Positions 43,554 through 55,401 of a stretch of DNA of 64,000 nt are shown here, piece by piece (the first letter of the stretch is position 1; each line of letters opens with the position of its first letter). A program made the position numbers and the translations under genes. A model generated the notes under the pieces. It was not told the DNA's origin. It worked only from the letters and a program-made list of their open reading frames with translations, and did no database searches. Origin of the DNA: Impatiens glandulifera (lineage: Eukaryota; Streptophyta; Magnoliopsida; Ericales; Balsaminaceae); assembly GCF_907164915.1 (NCBI RefSeq), contig NC_061862.1:127605641-127669640 (forward strand). Reading direction: 5' to 3'.

Positions 43554-44188
43554 GTCTAATTACGGTTCTACTTCAGACTAGTCTGAAGGAGTTAGACTAC
43601 ACGTCTAACTTTCACAATTCATTAGACTGCACATCTAACTCCACGAGTTAGACTGCACGTCTAATTACAGATTCATTAGACTGCACGTCTAACTCCACGA
43701 GTTAGACTGCACGTCTAATTATGAATCCATTACACTGCACGTCTAACTCCACGAGTTAGACTGCACGTTTAATTACTGATCCATTAGACTGCACGTCTAA
43801 CTCCACGAGTTAGACCGCACGTCTAATTACGAATCAATTAGACTGCACGTCTAATTACGGTTCTACTTCAGACAAGTCTGAAGGAGTTAGTCTGCACATC
43901 TAACTTTCACAATTCATTAGACTGGACATCTAACTCCACGAGTTAGACTGCATGTCTAATTACGGATTCATTAGACTTCACGTCTAACTCCACGAGTTAG
44001 ACTGCACGTCTAATACCATTCATCTAATACTAAATCGGTCTAATGAGCCTCATTAGAACCAAGTCTTATAAAATCTGATTTCGATACACCTGCATCAAAA
44101 ACAGTTAGACGCATATATAATACATTCATCATCAAAATTCCAATAGTCAAACTATTTCAACACTTAGTCAAAATAATTTGACCAAAAA
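43540..44188 (-). repeat. Truncated 5' LTR of alpha-2 with U3 hairpin array
   Basis: 43540-44015 holds about 16 units of TTAGACTGCACGTCTAA; 44016-44188 matches 37880-38049. R, U5 and the primer-binding site are missing. Confidence 0.92.
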
Positions 44189-44193
44189 AATAG

Positions 44194-44489
44194 ATTCATA
44201 TATTCTTTCTCATAATGTACACAATAATATTTTGTGTTATTATCAATAATATTTTCCCGACACTCGTGTTAATACTTTGTGTTATACATTGTGTGATTTC
44301 AATTACGAGTTTTTTGGATAAAATATTGGCACACAATACTTTATCAACTTTTCTTTCGTTATACTAATTATATTTATACAACGAATAAGATGAATATTCA
44401 TGTAAATATTTAATAAATAAAAAATTCATCACATGATTTATATAAAAGAGATTAAAATATGTATTCATATATAAATCATTCATTAGGGT
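44194..44489. other. AT-rich remnant between two Copia elements
   Basis: Continues the sequence interrupted by alpha-2. No coding domain; the ORF on the minus strand is AT-rich chance sequence as far as I can tell. Confidence 0.35.
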
Positions 44490-44589
44490 GAGCCGCATCT
44501 TATATTTATTGCTGAGCAGATGGTTTTGGTAGTTGAAGAGCAGACGACTCTTCACTGCCCGAGCAACAGTAGACGTCTGTTGAGGAAAG

Positions 44590-45712
44590 AAGATTTTTAG
44601 CACTTTAATATGTTGTGAGAAGATTCTTGCATTTGAAGTGCAACATCCAATCCCTTTTGTTGAGAAAGAGTTTTCCCCTATTGCGTTTGAGCAGCAACCT
44701 CCGTTTGTTCAAAGGGAACCATCTGAAGCGGCTTTCCCTACGTCTGAACAGATGCATACCTTGTTTGCTAAGGGGGAACCCTTTAGAGCTGCTGAGTAGA
44801 CGACCAAGGTCGCATTTCAGACCATCTTATCAGACGGGAAGGCGTCTAAAGAGAAACAGTTTGCCTCTCTAAAGTCTAATCGACCCTCTCCTTCAAGAAC
44901 AAATAAGTCCTACTCTGATAAGTCTTTTCGTTCTGAAAAATTATCGGGTTTTGTCAAAGAATTGTGTGATGAATGAAAGGAGCAAGCGGTGAGTCTTGAG
45001 AAATAGTCAATGTGCCTCGAGTTTTATCTCCAAATAAGGAACCAAAGCAATCCATTCAAGCAAGTTTTTATCATAAACCTATTCGCTCTTTTCTAGTCGA
45101 TTCCCACATCGTCTCTTCTGCCCACTCTTCTTCTAAGGAGGCTTCTCCGGGAATGACGATTTTTTTCAAGTTATTTTTGGACATTTTACGCCGATGCATC
45201 AGAGAATCCATTCTATTGTTAATAGATTGGTGATTCTGGAAGAGCGAACTGTTGAGGCATCCTTAGCTCAATATGATGCGAACAAAGAAATTGAGAAGAC
45301 TTCGTGTGATGTATCAAAGCTCATGGATCAAATGAACAGGATGAATTCTACTTTTCTAAATAGTAATCTCCACCACCACACAGTGACAAAGTCTGCCATA
45401 GAAACTCCCACTCTCCAGATTGTCAAAATATCCAAATCTCTCAAGTTTGCTGAAGTTGAGCGCATATAAGATGTTGATGCGGTCGCTCATCGTTTCCAGG
45501 CTGAAGAAGATGCGGCTACTGAAGCTGCTAGAAGCCTTATTATGGTTGACCTTGATAATATTAAAAGGGGGAATGTAGTATTCGAGGGGGAACAAGAAAT
45601 CGGGGTGTACTCGCTCCAGGAGAAAGCCAGATCAAAGAGGAGATCAAGAAGGCCAAAGAGTAGGTCGAGGAAAGAAGAAGAAATTGGAAAGAACTTCTCC
45701 TTAAAGAAGTAA
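44590..45712 (+). pseudogene. C-terminal part of the beta 3' ORF
   Basis: Frame pieces read FEVQHPIPFVEKEFSPIAFE, then stops, then 45194-45469 with a heptad-like helix (ILEERTVEASLAQYDANKEI), a TAA at 45467-45469, and in the same frame an acidic/basic tail (AVAHRFQAEEDAATEAARSL ... RSKRRSRRPKSRSRKEEE) to a TAA at 45710-45712. Position after pol and before the polypurine tract equals that of the alpha 3' ORFs, and the coiled-coil C-terminus is what I know of that family. Homology to the alpha ORFs is not directly shown. Confidence 0.55.
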
Positions 45713-45859
45713 ATGACTTTTAAGAAAAACAAAAACGAAAAAGGGGAGGATCTGGATCTTAAAGTTTGCATATCTTATGTAATTTATATTTATAAATATA
45801 TTGGGTTATTTTTAAGTTTTGTGTTTTTAACTAGATTTTAAACTTAGTTTTAACATCAT

Positions 45860-45874
45860 CAAAAAGGGGGAAAT
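45860..45874 (+). other. Polypurine tract of beta
   Basis: CAAAAAGGGGGAAAT immediately before TGTTGGATT. Confidence 0.88.
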
Positions 45875-47405
45875 TGTTGGATTAATTTAAATAAATAAAA
45901 GTGAAAATTATTTGAAAGAGAAAAAATTAATTAAGGAAAAAATGTTTTAATAAACTTTAGATGGTTGACATAGTTGACATAGATTAAACCAATACGACAT
46001 AGTTGACATAAATTTAATGATGTGGTCTGAACAAAACTAAGTTGTGTAAATTATCGTTGCACAAGTACAACTCAAAAGACGTATGTCTTCAGATGTAGTC
46101 TGAAGCAAGCAAGAGCAGACGAAGTGTAAACTTCAACAGATGGGTAGTCTGAAGAAGTGCACGAGCAGAAGAAGTCTAAACTTCTACATACGGCTAGTCT
46201 GAAGAAGTGTGCGAGACGAAGTCTGAACTTCTACAAACGAGTAGTTTGAAGAAGTGCTCCAGTAGACTAAGTTTGAACCTCTACAGACGGGTAGTCTAAA
46301 GAAGTGCAAGAGGAGAGGAGGTCTAAACTTCTATAGACGGGTAGTCTGAAGAAGTGCACGAGCAAACGATGTTTGAACTTCTACAGACGAATAGTCTGAA
46401 GAAGTGCGCGAGCATACGAAGTCTGAACTTCTACTAACAGGTAGTGTGAAGATATGCGCAAGCAGACGAAATTTGAACTTCTATAGACGGATAGTCTAAA
46501 GAAGTGTGCAAGTAGACATCTTGCTTTAGCAACCGTCTAAAGAAGCATCTAATGCATTATTTCAGCAGCCGTCTAAAGAAGCATCTAATTATCTACTCAG
46601 CTCATCAGCTTGGAAATTACAGTATTCATCATCAAACATCTTAACAAACTATAACTGTTTGTCTGCCACGTATTCAAATATTCCACCAGCTCACGTTCTT
46701 TGATGTCCCGTACACCACGTTCTTCTAAATATTCTATAGTATGATTCGACATGCCATAATTAAACGCATATTCTCTAATGTATGATCTCATACTCCTGAC
46801 GTGCGTCCAACGGATAGCTAACACGTGTCCAAAATAAGATTCGACCATTGGTGTACTTCAATATAAAAGGTGATCCAAGGCCAACGATGAATCACTAAGA
46901 CTCTTGTGCAACCACGAACGCTCACTCGAACACTCTCTCATGAACACTTTGCTCGAATTAAGAATTATTAAGCGATGTATTTACTCTAGCTCCAAGAACA
47001 TTTTGTAATTCATCTACTGTTCTTTTTGTGTGATATTTCAATATTATAAGTTGAACAAGGTTTGCTTGTTCAACAGAGTGTTAACTAGAAGTTCAAAAAT
47101 AGGCAGTTGTTAAGTCTTGTGTGTCTGACTTAGTTTGTGTACTGTGTATACAAATCAAATTCTTCTACCTTCTAGAAACAGAAGAAGGGGTGACGTATGA
47201 GTTTTATCTCCGAACATCCATAAAACTTTCTACATTGTTCAATCGTTTATTTGCCGCTTCAAATCGAAGAAACATTTCCGCACTTGATTCCGTTCAAGAG
47301 CTTGCGATGATTTGTGAAGAATAAAAATAGATTCTTAATTTCTAATAAGATTAAAATCGAATTAAAAGTTTAAGTTGTCAACTATAGTCGACACCGATTT
47401 TAACA
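45875..47405 (+). repeat. 3' LTR of Copia beta
   Basis: 1531 bp from TGTTGGATTAATTT to ATTTTAACA. It shares with the solo LTR at 31717-33089 the GAACAAAACTAAGTTGTGTA block and the 3' part. TATAAAAGG at 46863 is the likely promoter. Confidence 0.85.
46080..46595. repeat. 50-bp hairpin repeats in U3 of beta
   Basis: About eight units of AGTCTGAAGAAGTGCACGAG followed by CAGACGAAGTCTGAAC and TTCTACAGACGGGT. GTCTGAAGAAGT pairs with ACTTCTACAGAC at 11 of 12 bases, so each unit can form a hairpin. Confidence 0.88.
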
Positions 47406-47680
47406 ATAGATAAAGTAAGTAATGAAGTTTATAGATATAAAGTATAAATGTAGACATAATTACCTTGAAATTGTGATTAACTTAAAATACAAAACTAATA
47501 TATTGATGTTCTTGATTTTGGTGACCAATGTTTGAAGTTTATCTCTAAGGTGGTGATGAAAGATGGAGTTTTGGAAAAGAAAATGATAGATGAATGATGT
47601 AAAATGAAGAAGAAGGTAAGAAAAATATAGAGAAAAGATGGAGATGGAATAAAGGAAAATGAAGAAAAATAATAATTGAT

Positions 47681-48690
47681 AGTTCAAAAATAATTCCAAT
47701 TTATGTCATTCGATCTACACTAGTTCTCACATCCAAATTGTTAGTGCAAACACTAATGTAGTATAATTTTTTTAAATGGATTAGTGCAAATATTAGTGCA
47801 CACTAATATTAGAGATTTTTACCTAAGAGTTCAAAAATATTTACAATTTATGATATTCGATCTGAACTAGTTCTCACAATACAAATCCAAATTATTAGTG
47901 CAAACACTAATGTAGTATAATTTTCTAAATGGGTTAGTGAAAATATATGTGCACACTTATATAGGGGATTTCTACTTGAGAGTTCAAAAAGAACTACAAT
48001 TTATGCCATTCGAAATGCACTAATTCTCGGAATACACATCCAAATTATTAGTGCAAATATACTAACGCTAATGCAGTATAATTTTCTAAATATGTTAGTG
48101 AAAATATTAGTGCACACTAATATAAGGAATTTCTAACCGATAGTTCAAAAATAATTATAATTTATCTCATTCGATCTGCACTTCTCACATTACACTAATG
48201 CAGTATAATTTTCTAAATGGGTTAGTGCAAATATTAGTGCACACTAATATAAGGTATTTTCATTTGATAGTTTAAAAATAATTTAAATTTATGTCATTCG
48301 ATATGCACTAGTTCTCGCAATACACATTCAAATTGTTAGTGCAAACGCTAATGTAGTATAATTTCCTAAATGGATAAGTGAAAATATTATTGCACACAAA
48401 TATAAAAGATTTCTACCCGAGAGTTCAAAAATAATTATAATTTATGTCATTCAATCTGCAAGAGTTCTCGCAATACGCATCCGAATTGTTAATGCAAACG
48501 ATAATGCAGTATAATTTTCTAAATGTGTTAGTGCAAATATTAGTGCACACTAATATAGGGATTTCTACCCGAGAGTTCATAAATAATTAAAATTTATGAC
48601 ATTCGATATGCACAATTTCTTGCAATACACATCCAAATTATTAGGGGCAAGCGCTAATTCAGTATAATTTTTCTAAACTATGTTTACCTT
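47681..48690. repeat. ~155-bp satellite array, about seven units
   Basis: GTTCAAAAATAATTACAATT-like starts at about 47681, 47828, 47983, 48143, 48270, 48423 and 48576. Each unit has TTAGTGCAAATATTAGTG and the inverted repeat ATTAGTG-CA-CACTAAT. It may be subterminal sequence of the element ending at 49560. Confidence 0.88.
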
Positions 48691-49560
48691 CATGGTTTTC
48701 AAAAATATAAATTTATATTCCTTACTAAAAATATTATTGCAAAAAGATCATGAAAGAATTTATTTAATAGGTATAGCACTTACGTTTCATTAGATGAAAA
48801 CGTTTGAAAATATATTTTAAGTATAAATATATATGACATAATGAAAATGTAACTGCAAACAATTTATAAATAATTGTTTATAATAGGAATAACAAATACC
48901 TTTGCACTGATGGGTATAAAAACATTTGAAAATATATGCTAAGTATAAATTTAAAAAAATTAATGAAAATCCTATTGCGAAAGGATTTTGAATATTTAAA
49001 AAGATATTTAAAAAAAAAAAAAATATTAGTGTAGTATATTGTGCAATGATATTCTATCATAGTATTGCAGATTTAGTTGCGAAAAGATTATTTATTTGTG
49101 TTACTGCCATATATATAAATTTTGTTAACAAAACCATTACAGTTATTTTATATTTATTTTTGTAACCATAACAGCCATATATGTATATTATTTGATATAA
49201 TAATTAATAGAAATATAACTTATTGTTAAATATTTTTGCAAACATTAAAGCTTAATTTATTTTGCGAAAATATTTGAATTATTCATCGTTTTCTAATTAC
49301 TATATTTATTGCAGACTTATATTTATAAAACTTTCGAAAAAATATTAAATTTTTTCATTTATAGTGATATATTTTTCAATATATATATATATTTTTTTTA
49401 TTTTATCTTAGGTAAAAATACATCGTTATTGTAATAATTAATGCAGTTTTTGCGATTGTGAATTATTTCAATGCAATATCAAATACCGTTCGTAAAATTT
49501 AGAATTAATAAATTATATATGGCAAAAAAATGTTACAAGTCAACAATTTTTTTTGTAGTG
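48691..49560. mobile_element. AT-rich end of a CACTA-like element
   Basis: Ends at 49560 with AATTTTTTTTGTAGTG, the complement of CACTACAAAAAAAATT, a CACTA-type terminus. Several TATTGCAAA/TTTGCGAA motifs precede it. No transposase. The other end is not found, so the assignment is tentative. Confidence 0.45.
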
Positions 49561-50643
49561 TTTATGGTTGTTTAATAAGAACATGTATTGAGTCTGTATT
49601 AAGGCGGTTGATAATGATGTTGATAATGGGTAATGACAATTGAAAGCATTGTGATTACTTAATAAGAACCGCTCCAATAATTTTTGTTGTTAAGAAATCA
49701 CAATTGACCATAAAACGGTTGATTGATATTTCTCGTTTAAGCGATGCCTATGAAGGCCCTACATACGTATGTCATGATATATAGTCTTTTGGTGCTGCTA
49801 CATTATTCAATACCATACCAACAAGTAGTGTGAAATTAACAAATAATAAGTCAATAAATTAAGACGATTTAGTTAAACTAATGACAAACTATTTTGGAAG
49901 CCACTAAACCTAAGTGAATAGTGGTCAAACCTCTAAACATAGATCATATTTATGATTACAATTTAAAAATGCATAATTTAGTTGTAATGAAATGATACTT
50001 AAGTATCTATCATAATATCTATATTAGTTATGAGTTTTTTAATTATTGAATTAAAATATGTTTGAAAAATACAAATAATAACAATAGGAAAATTATTATG
50101 TATTTTTTTCTTAATAAGATAAAAATATGCTAAATTGATTTATATACAAATCTTTTTTATTATTATTGTACTATTAAAAAATAGATATATTTAGTATGAT
50201 TTGTGTGAACGAATAACTGAATGGAATTAGCTAATAATCGAAATCAAGAGTTATGATATTTACCTAAACCAAAAATATTTCTAGGTGTTTTAATCCAACC
50301 ACTCACCCTTGGACCACCTTGGTTACTTTAAACTTTCTTCTTACTCATTTATTTTGTTGTGATTTTTATTTTATTTTTATTTAAACTCACATATCTTATT
50401 ACTTATATATTTTATAATGTTGATACAATTACCGGTAATGCTTTTTAATGTTTTTTAAGGGTTAATTTGCACTTTTAACCAATTTGAAGGATTTATAATT
50501 TCAAACTTAAGTTTCTACTCATCATCTAAGCTCACACCTGAAATAAATTATTTTGTCCATGAAAATAAAAATAAACTTTAAAACATGAATGAACTAATAA
50601 ATTAATACAACTCAATAAATGGAGGGAAGGAATATCAGAATAA
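49561..50643. other. Intergenic DNA between two CACTA-like termini
   Basis: No gene or repeat recognised. Confidence 0.4.
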
Positions 50644-51500
50644 CACTACAAGAAAATAGTGTATTTGCGACGAAATTAACTAACGAAATATGTAATTTGC
50701 GACGTTTTTTTCAAAATTGAGTGTTGCTAATATTGCGACGAATAATTATTAGTCGAAAAGTTTTGCGACAAAATTACCACTATATTTGTTTTAGTCGGTA
50801 AATGTTTGCGGCAGGATTTGTGCCGCTACCTGTGATGAAATTTTTTACGAAATATCCTATATAATAATTAATTTTTTTCTAACATTCATTCATACTCTTC
50901 ATCCAAATTATTTTTCGAAATATTCGTTGCAAATTTTATTTTTAAAATATTTTATAATTATATTTTTTACCTATTTGTTATTATATAATATTTAAATAAA
51001 TTACATTGAATCAAATAAAATAAACAATTATCTATTATCTCAAAATTTAAATAAAACCAAATAATATATAAATGACTAAACAAAGTTTCATTTTCAAACA
51101 TATATCAATAAATATATCAATAAATATATCAATAAAGAATGAACAAAACTCTCGAAGTTGCAATAAATTTATATCTAATTTAAAATAAATTATAAAACTT
51201 CTATTAATATCAATTCAACACAATTATCCGTACAAAATAAAAATAATAAATACCTAGTGCATACCTAATAATAAAAAATTAACTATAATTTCAAATAACT
51301 AGACAATAAAATAACAAATATTAAGTAAAATTAAAATTTATACATTATCATTGTCATGTATTAACTTACATATCATTCATTAACTTACATTGAATTAATG
51401 TCAATCAGATAGCATAATCTGACCATCCTGCAATCAATTTGCATAAATACCAATCAGTTAACATAATTTGACCATCCTACAATCAATTGGCATAAAAAAC
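50644..51500 (+). mobile_element. CACTA-like terminus and subterminal repeats
   Basis: CACTACAAGAAAA at 50644-50656 is a classic plant CACTA end. TTTGCGACG/TTGCGACGAA recur four or five times within 200 bp after it. No second end or transposase within the window; the right limit is arbitrary. Confidence 0.65.
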
Positions 51501-52749
51501 ATAATTCAGTGGGAGTTTTAATAGTTGAGGTTAGACTAAGAAAGAGCATTATCAATGGCTTATTTAAAAATAATAATCTTTAGATGTAACGTTCGAGAAA
51601 CAATTTTCAATTTATTAGAACTAAACAGAAGAAACTACCTTTAACATACTCTTCTAAAATAGATCGTCTTTTTGTTTCATCTCTCACTTCACAATAACTT
51701 CTCTATGATAATTGTTAAAGTCGATTTCAGAACAACACCAATAATGACATCTTTCGTCTCCCCATTCTTGAAGTTTATGATGGCTATAATGTTTTTGATT
51801 CCATATTGAGTTACCAGTTTATGATGGCTATAATGTTTTTGATTCCATATCGAGTTACAATCAAAGGGCTCTCATCTGTGTTCACCTTGAAGCACTTGAG
51901 TTTTCCAGCATACTACTTGACCAATTCATCAATCATAGGTGGTGCCTAAAACAGAAGTATTATATCCAAGTATGAGTGATTCCTAATCTACATCTGTCAT
52001 ATTCAGAAAAATAAGATGCAATGAAGGATTTCCAATATATATATATGGGGAATTGTAAGAGAATTGATACAAAGAATTTGTTAAAACATGTGTATTAGTT
52101 TACATTCTCCCTATATTCTCTCAATTATTTCATGTAAAAAACACTCATGTTTACATTCACCCTATATTCTCTCTATTATTTCATGTAAAAAACACTAACT
52201 GTCATCATTGTGATGAATTAAATTCGTAATTTAATGAATTTAGTTATCATTTTACCATGAAGGAACTCTTACATTCCGCCCACTGCACTTGGAATATTAG
52301 TTAAATGTACATTTACAAGATATATTTCATTATAGTAAACCTCCTTCTTCATCTAGAAAATGTAGTGGAAAACTCTTTCCATCCAAGAAACACATAAAGT
52401 ATAAATTACACATGTTTCTTCAGATAAGCTATATGAAATGTGTAAATAACTTATAGTGCAGAGAGGATCAACTCTTCAACATAATCCATAGTGGCTCCTT
52501 TTAGACGGTAATATTATTTATCACTAACTTGGCTCCACTCATTCAACAATCCTAAATTTACATAATGATTGTGTTTATTAGGCTATGTTATTAACTTGTA
52601 ACAAAACTCTATTCATGTAGGCACACGCTTAAAAACCAATGATCTTAATTAATTTTATCATCTAGTGATACTAAAATCTAGAGCATCAACCTGCTTTTAT
52701 TTCTAACTTTAGGAGTTGATCCTCCCCGAAGACCTCACCTGGCTGCAAC
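51501..52749. other. Intergenic DNA with two small tandem duplications
   Basis: A 44-bp unit (AGTTTATGATGGCTATAATG...) is repeated at 51772 and 51816; a 50-bp unit (TTTACATTC.CCCTATATTC...) at 52100 and 52150. Otherwise nothing recognised. Confidence 0.6.
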
Positions 52750-52979
52750 CTCTTTAAGGTGAAAATTGAACTGATTTTTATACATTCATTATGATAAGGA
52801 TACTCGATCACAAGTCACAAGGTTAGTTCCAGAAAGTAAACACTTGCAATTCCACTTAAAGCAATAAATTTCAAGTTCAATTTCAACATTTATAGTTGAT
52901 TCAATTCTTGATAATGAAGAACACTTTTCATTCATCTTAAAAAATCATTTAAATCAGTTATGTTATCAAAAATTCTAGA

Positions 52980-53130
52980 TAAACATACAAATTTTTCATA
53001 CAAAATTTTCTCACAAAACTCTCTCCTAAAATTAAACCATTTTCAACCGGCCAATAAATATAAGCTCTTTAAACCGGCCAACGATTGCAGGTTTTGAATA
53101 TTTAACTTAAATAATCAAAAAAGGAGAAAT
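52980..53130 (+). mobile_element. Internal 3' tail and polypurine tract of another gamma copy
   Basis: AACCGGCCAACGATTGCAGG and AATAATCAAAAAAGGAGAAA match the sequence just inside the gamma-2 LTR (63495-63565 on the minus strand). This tail directly precedes the LTR at 53131, so that LTR has 3' LTR context on its left. The left limit is not defined. Confidence 0.65.
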
Positions 53131-54425
53131 TGTTAGATAAATTAGATAGTTAATTAATAAGTAATTAACTATTTAAAGAACTTAATCAAACTCAACATTT
53201 TGTGCAGGAAAAGCCAGGAGTGGTCACATTCTCAAATTGGCCGGTCAAACCGATATCATAGAAGCAGCACAAACCGGAAATCCCAAAATTAATCCATCTT
53301 ATAAGTTTCAGTAGAAGACTGGTTCGGCTCAAATTCAGAATCGGTGAACTTTTTCTTAAAGATCGGTTTCCTCTCCTTAGTAGTAGGACTGGTCAACCGG
53401 TCAAAGCAGCAAACCGATATGATGTTCGGTTGGTTCAATTCCTGGAAAATCATAAATAACCGTACAATCCTAACGAGAAGATTAATCAAGATCAAATCAA
53501 AGATATGGAACTGCTGGATGTTTCTATTTTGATGCAATAAGTTCTTTTTGGAAATAGATAGAAGGAGATTTTAAAATATGCAGACTGTGCTATTTTCTAT
53601 TTGATACAAGTTTGTTGATAGACTGAAAAACTGCAGAAAACTGCCAAAGTGAACAGATATACTTATTTTGTTATAAGTCCAAAAGCAGCCTCCAAGGAGT
53701 AAGGATCTGTCCAACCGACCAGATGTTAAACTTAATAGAAGACAAACTGGCCGGCTACATTGTTTCTTGGGAAGCATCAACCGTATTTAATGCATTTTAG
53801 CTTCTTTTGACCAACCAATCAGATTCAAGGATTACTTTGTAGGTATCAGTTGAAAGAGAAATATGATCATTGTCATATTTCCATTATAAAAGGAGAAGCT
53901 GAAAAACAAAAGCAATGTTACAAGTGAAGTCACAATTACAGAACAGTCTTTCATAGAGATACAAAAGGCTATTAAGTCTACTATTCTACATTTCAATTTA
54001 TTCAGGATTATCAACGTATATTACAATTCCATTCATTCTGTGTGAGAGATGTAAGTCAATAGCGAGCAGTAAATAAGCCTCATCTATTTGACATATTGTA
54101 AAGTGTGATTGAATATTCTTAGTGAATATCCTTCTCAAGGTTTGAGAAGAAAGGATGACGTAAAAGTTTTATCTCCGAATATCCATAAATTTTGTGTTGT
54201 GTTCTTCCTTTATTCCATTCATTCTTATTATCCAATCCATGTGTGTTGCTTCAAGTTGAAACAAACTACTTCCGCACTTAAACTCGGTTCAAGAAGTTTG
54301 TGACAAGTTGTATAGTGTTGAGGTCGGTACTATTCGCTAACCAGTTTAGTACCAACTGTTGTGAGTGTGTAAGCGTTCTCCTTTAGTCGGACCCCGGTCT
54401 TCTATCAGCGATCCCGATACTATCA
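53131..54425 (+). repeat. 5' LTR of gamma-1
   Basis: TGTTAGATAAATTAG to GATACTATCA; TATAAAAGG at 53885. Rich in ACCGG(T/C)C motifs instead of the TTAGAC hairpins. Confidence 0.9.
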
Positions 54426-54427
54426 AT

Positions 54428-54439
54428 TGGTATCATAGC
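54428..54439 (+). other. Primer-binding site of gamma-1
   Basis: TGGTATCATAGC two bases after the LTR, close to the initiator tRNA-Met complement TGGTATCAGAGC. Confidence 0.88.
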
Positions 54440-54474
54440 AGTTAGTCTTAATACTCAAGTAACCGAAGCAAGCA

Positions 54475-55401
54475 TGACTCACAGTGAGAAACCGTCAATG
54501 CTAGAAAGTGAAGAGTTTGTTGATTGGAAGATTTGGATGCATCTGCATCTGACTACTATGGATGATGTTCATTCTTTCTGACGGACCAATAAAGATTAAA
54601 AAGAACATAAGTGAATGGACAACCGACGGCAAAAGAAGGAACAATCTAGATAATCATTGCATAAGCGCCATTTACAAATCATTGGATAGAAATACGTTTA
54701 CAAAAATCAGAGAATATGCAACTGCGAAGGAAGCATTGGAGACGGTCATTCAACTTCATGAAGGAAACGAAAGAACCAAAGAAAATAAGATACTGGTGGC
54801 CACTTAAAAGTTCGAAAACATTAAGATGCGTCCTAGTGAAACCATGAAGGAATTCAGTGATCGGTTTATAAGTGTGGTAATTGAGCTTTCATCTCTTGGA
54901 AATAAATATGATAACAAAGAAACTATCATCAAAGCCTTAAGATCTCTTCCCAACGCTTGGGATACCAAAACAATGGTGATGAGAGAATCAAACAGCCTCA
55001 GCAATATGAAATTGCATTATTTTTTTGAAGATTTGAAGGCATACGAGTTCGAAATGAAGTCCAGAATTGAAGATGAAGCCTCAACTTCAACCGCTACTAA
55101 GGCCCTAGTAACATCGGTGGAACCAGCAGCTCCTATACCGGCCAAAACAACCGAGCAGTTCAACGAAGATGTTATGGACATGCTAGCAAAGAAGTTCGGA
55201 AAGTTCATGAAGAAGAGCCAACCAACCAACTCATACAACTACAATGATAAATCTAACGTTCGATGTTTTAATTGCAATGCTTTAGGTCATTATAGGTCTG
55301 AATGCAGAAAGCCGATAAGAGATAACTGGAAACCAGATGACCACACTAGAGGGATGATCATCAGCAAAGTGGTCAAGGAAAAGAGATTCAAAAAGCATTG
55401 A
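54475..55401 (+). pseudogene. Gag of gamma-1 with CCHC zinc knuckle
   Basis: Starts MTHSEKPSMLESEEFVDWK. A frameshift near 54570 leads into ILSDGPIKIKKN and AKEALETVIQLHEGN; a stop at 54805 precedes RPSETMKEFSDRFISVVIEL (UBN2), and the end has CFNCNALGHYRSEC, a perfect C-X2-C-X4-H-X4-C knuckle, then a basic tail. It would coat the RNA in particles. This copy shows what both alpha gags lack. Confidence 0.9.

Larger units (their letters stand above)
36355..44188 (-). mobile_element. Copia LTR retrotransposon alpha-2
   Basis: Same organisation as alpha-1. AATAG flanks it on both sides (36350-36354 and 44189-44193), a 5-bp target-site duplication. The 5' LTR is cut down to about 650 bp and the primer-binding site and gag start are missing; RNase H is also truncated. 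The 5' terminus reads TTTTTGGTC instead of TGTTGGGTC, yet the target duplication proves this is the original border. Confidence 0.93.
44490..47405 (+). mobile_element. 5'-truncated Copia element of family beta
   Basis: Contains, in order, the end of a 3' ORF, a polypurine tract and a complete LTR. Gag and pol are absent. The left limit is approximate. Confidence 0.8.

Noticed and set aside
53289..54303. Several 60-80 residue ORFs in gamma LTRs, recurring at 59735-60625
   Set aside because: They recur because the LTRs are repeated; they overlap on both strands and carry no domain.
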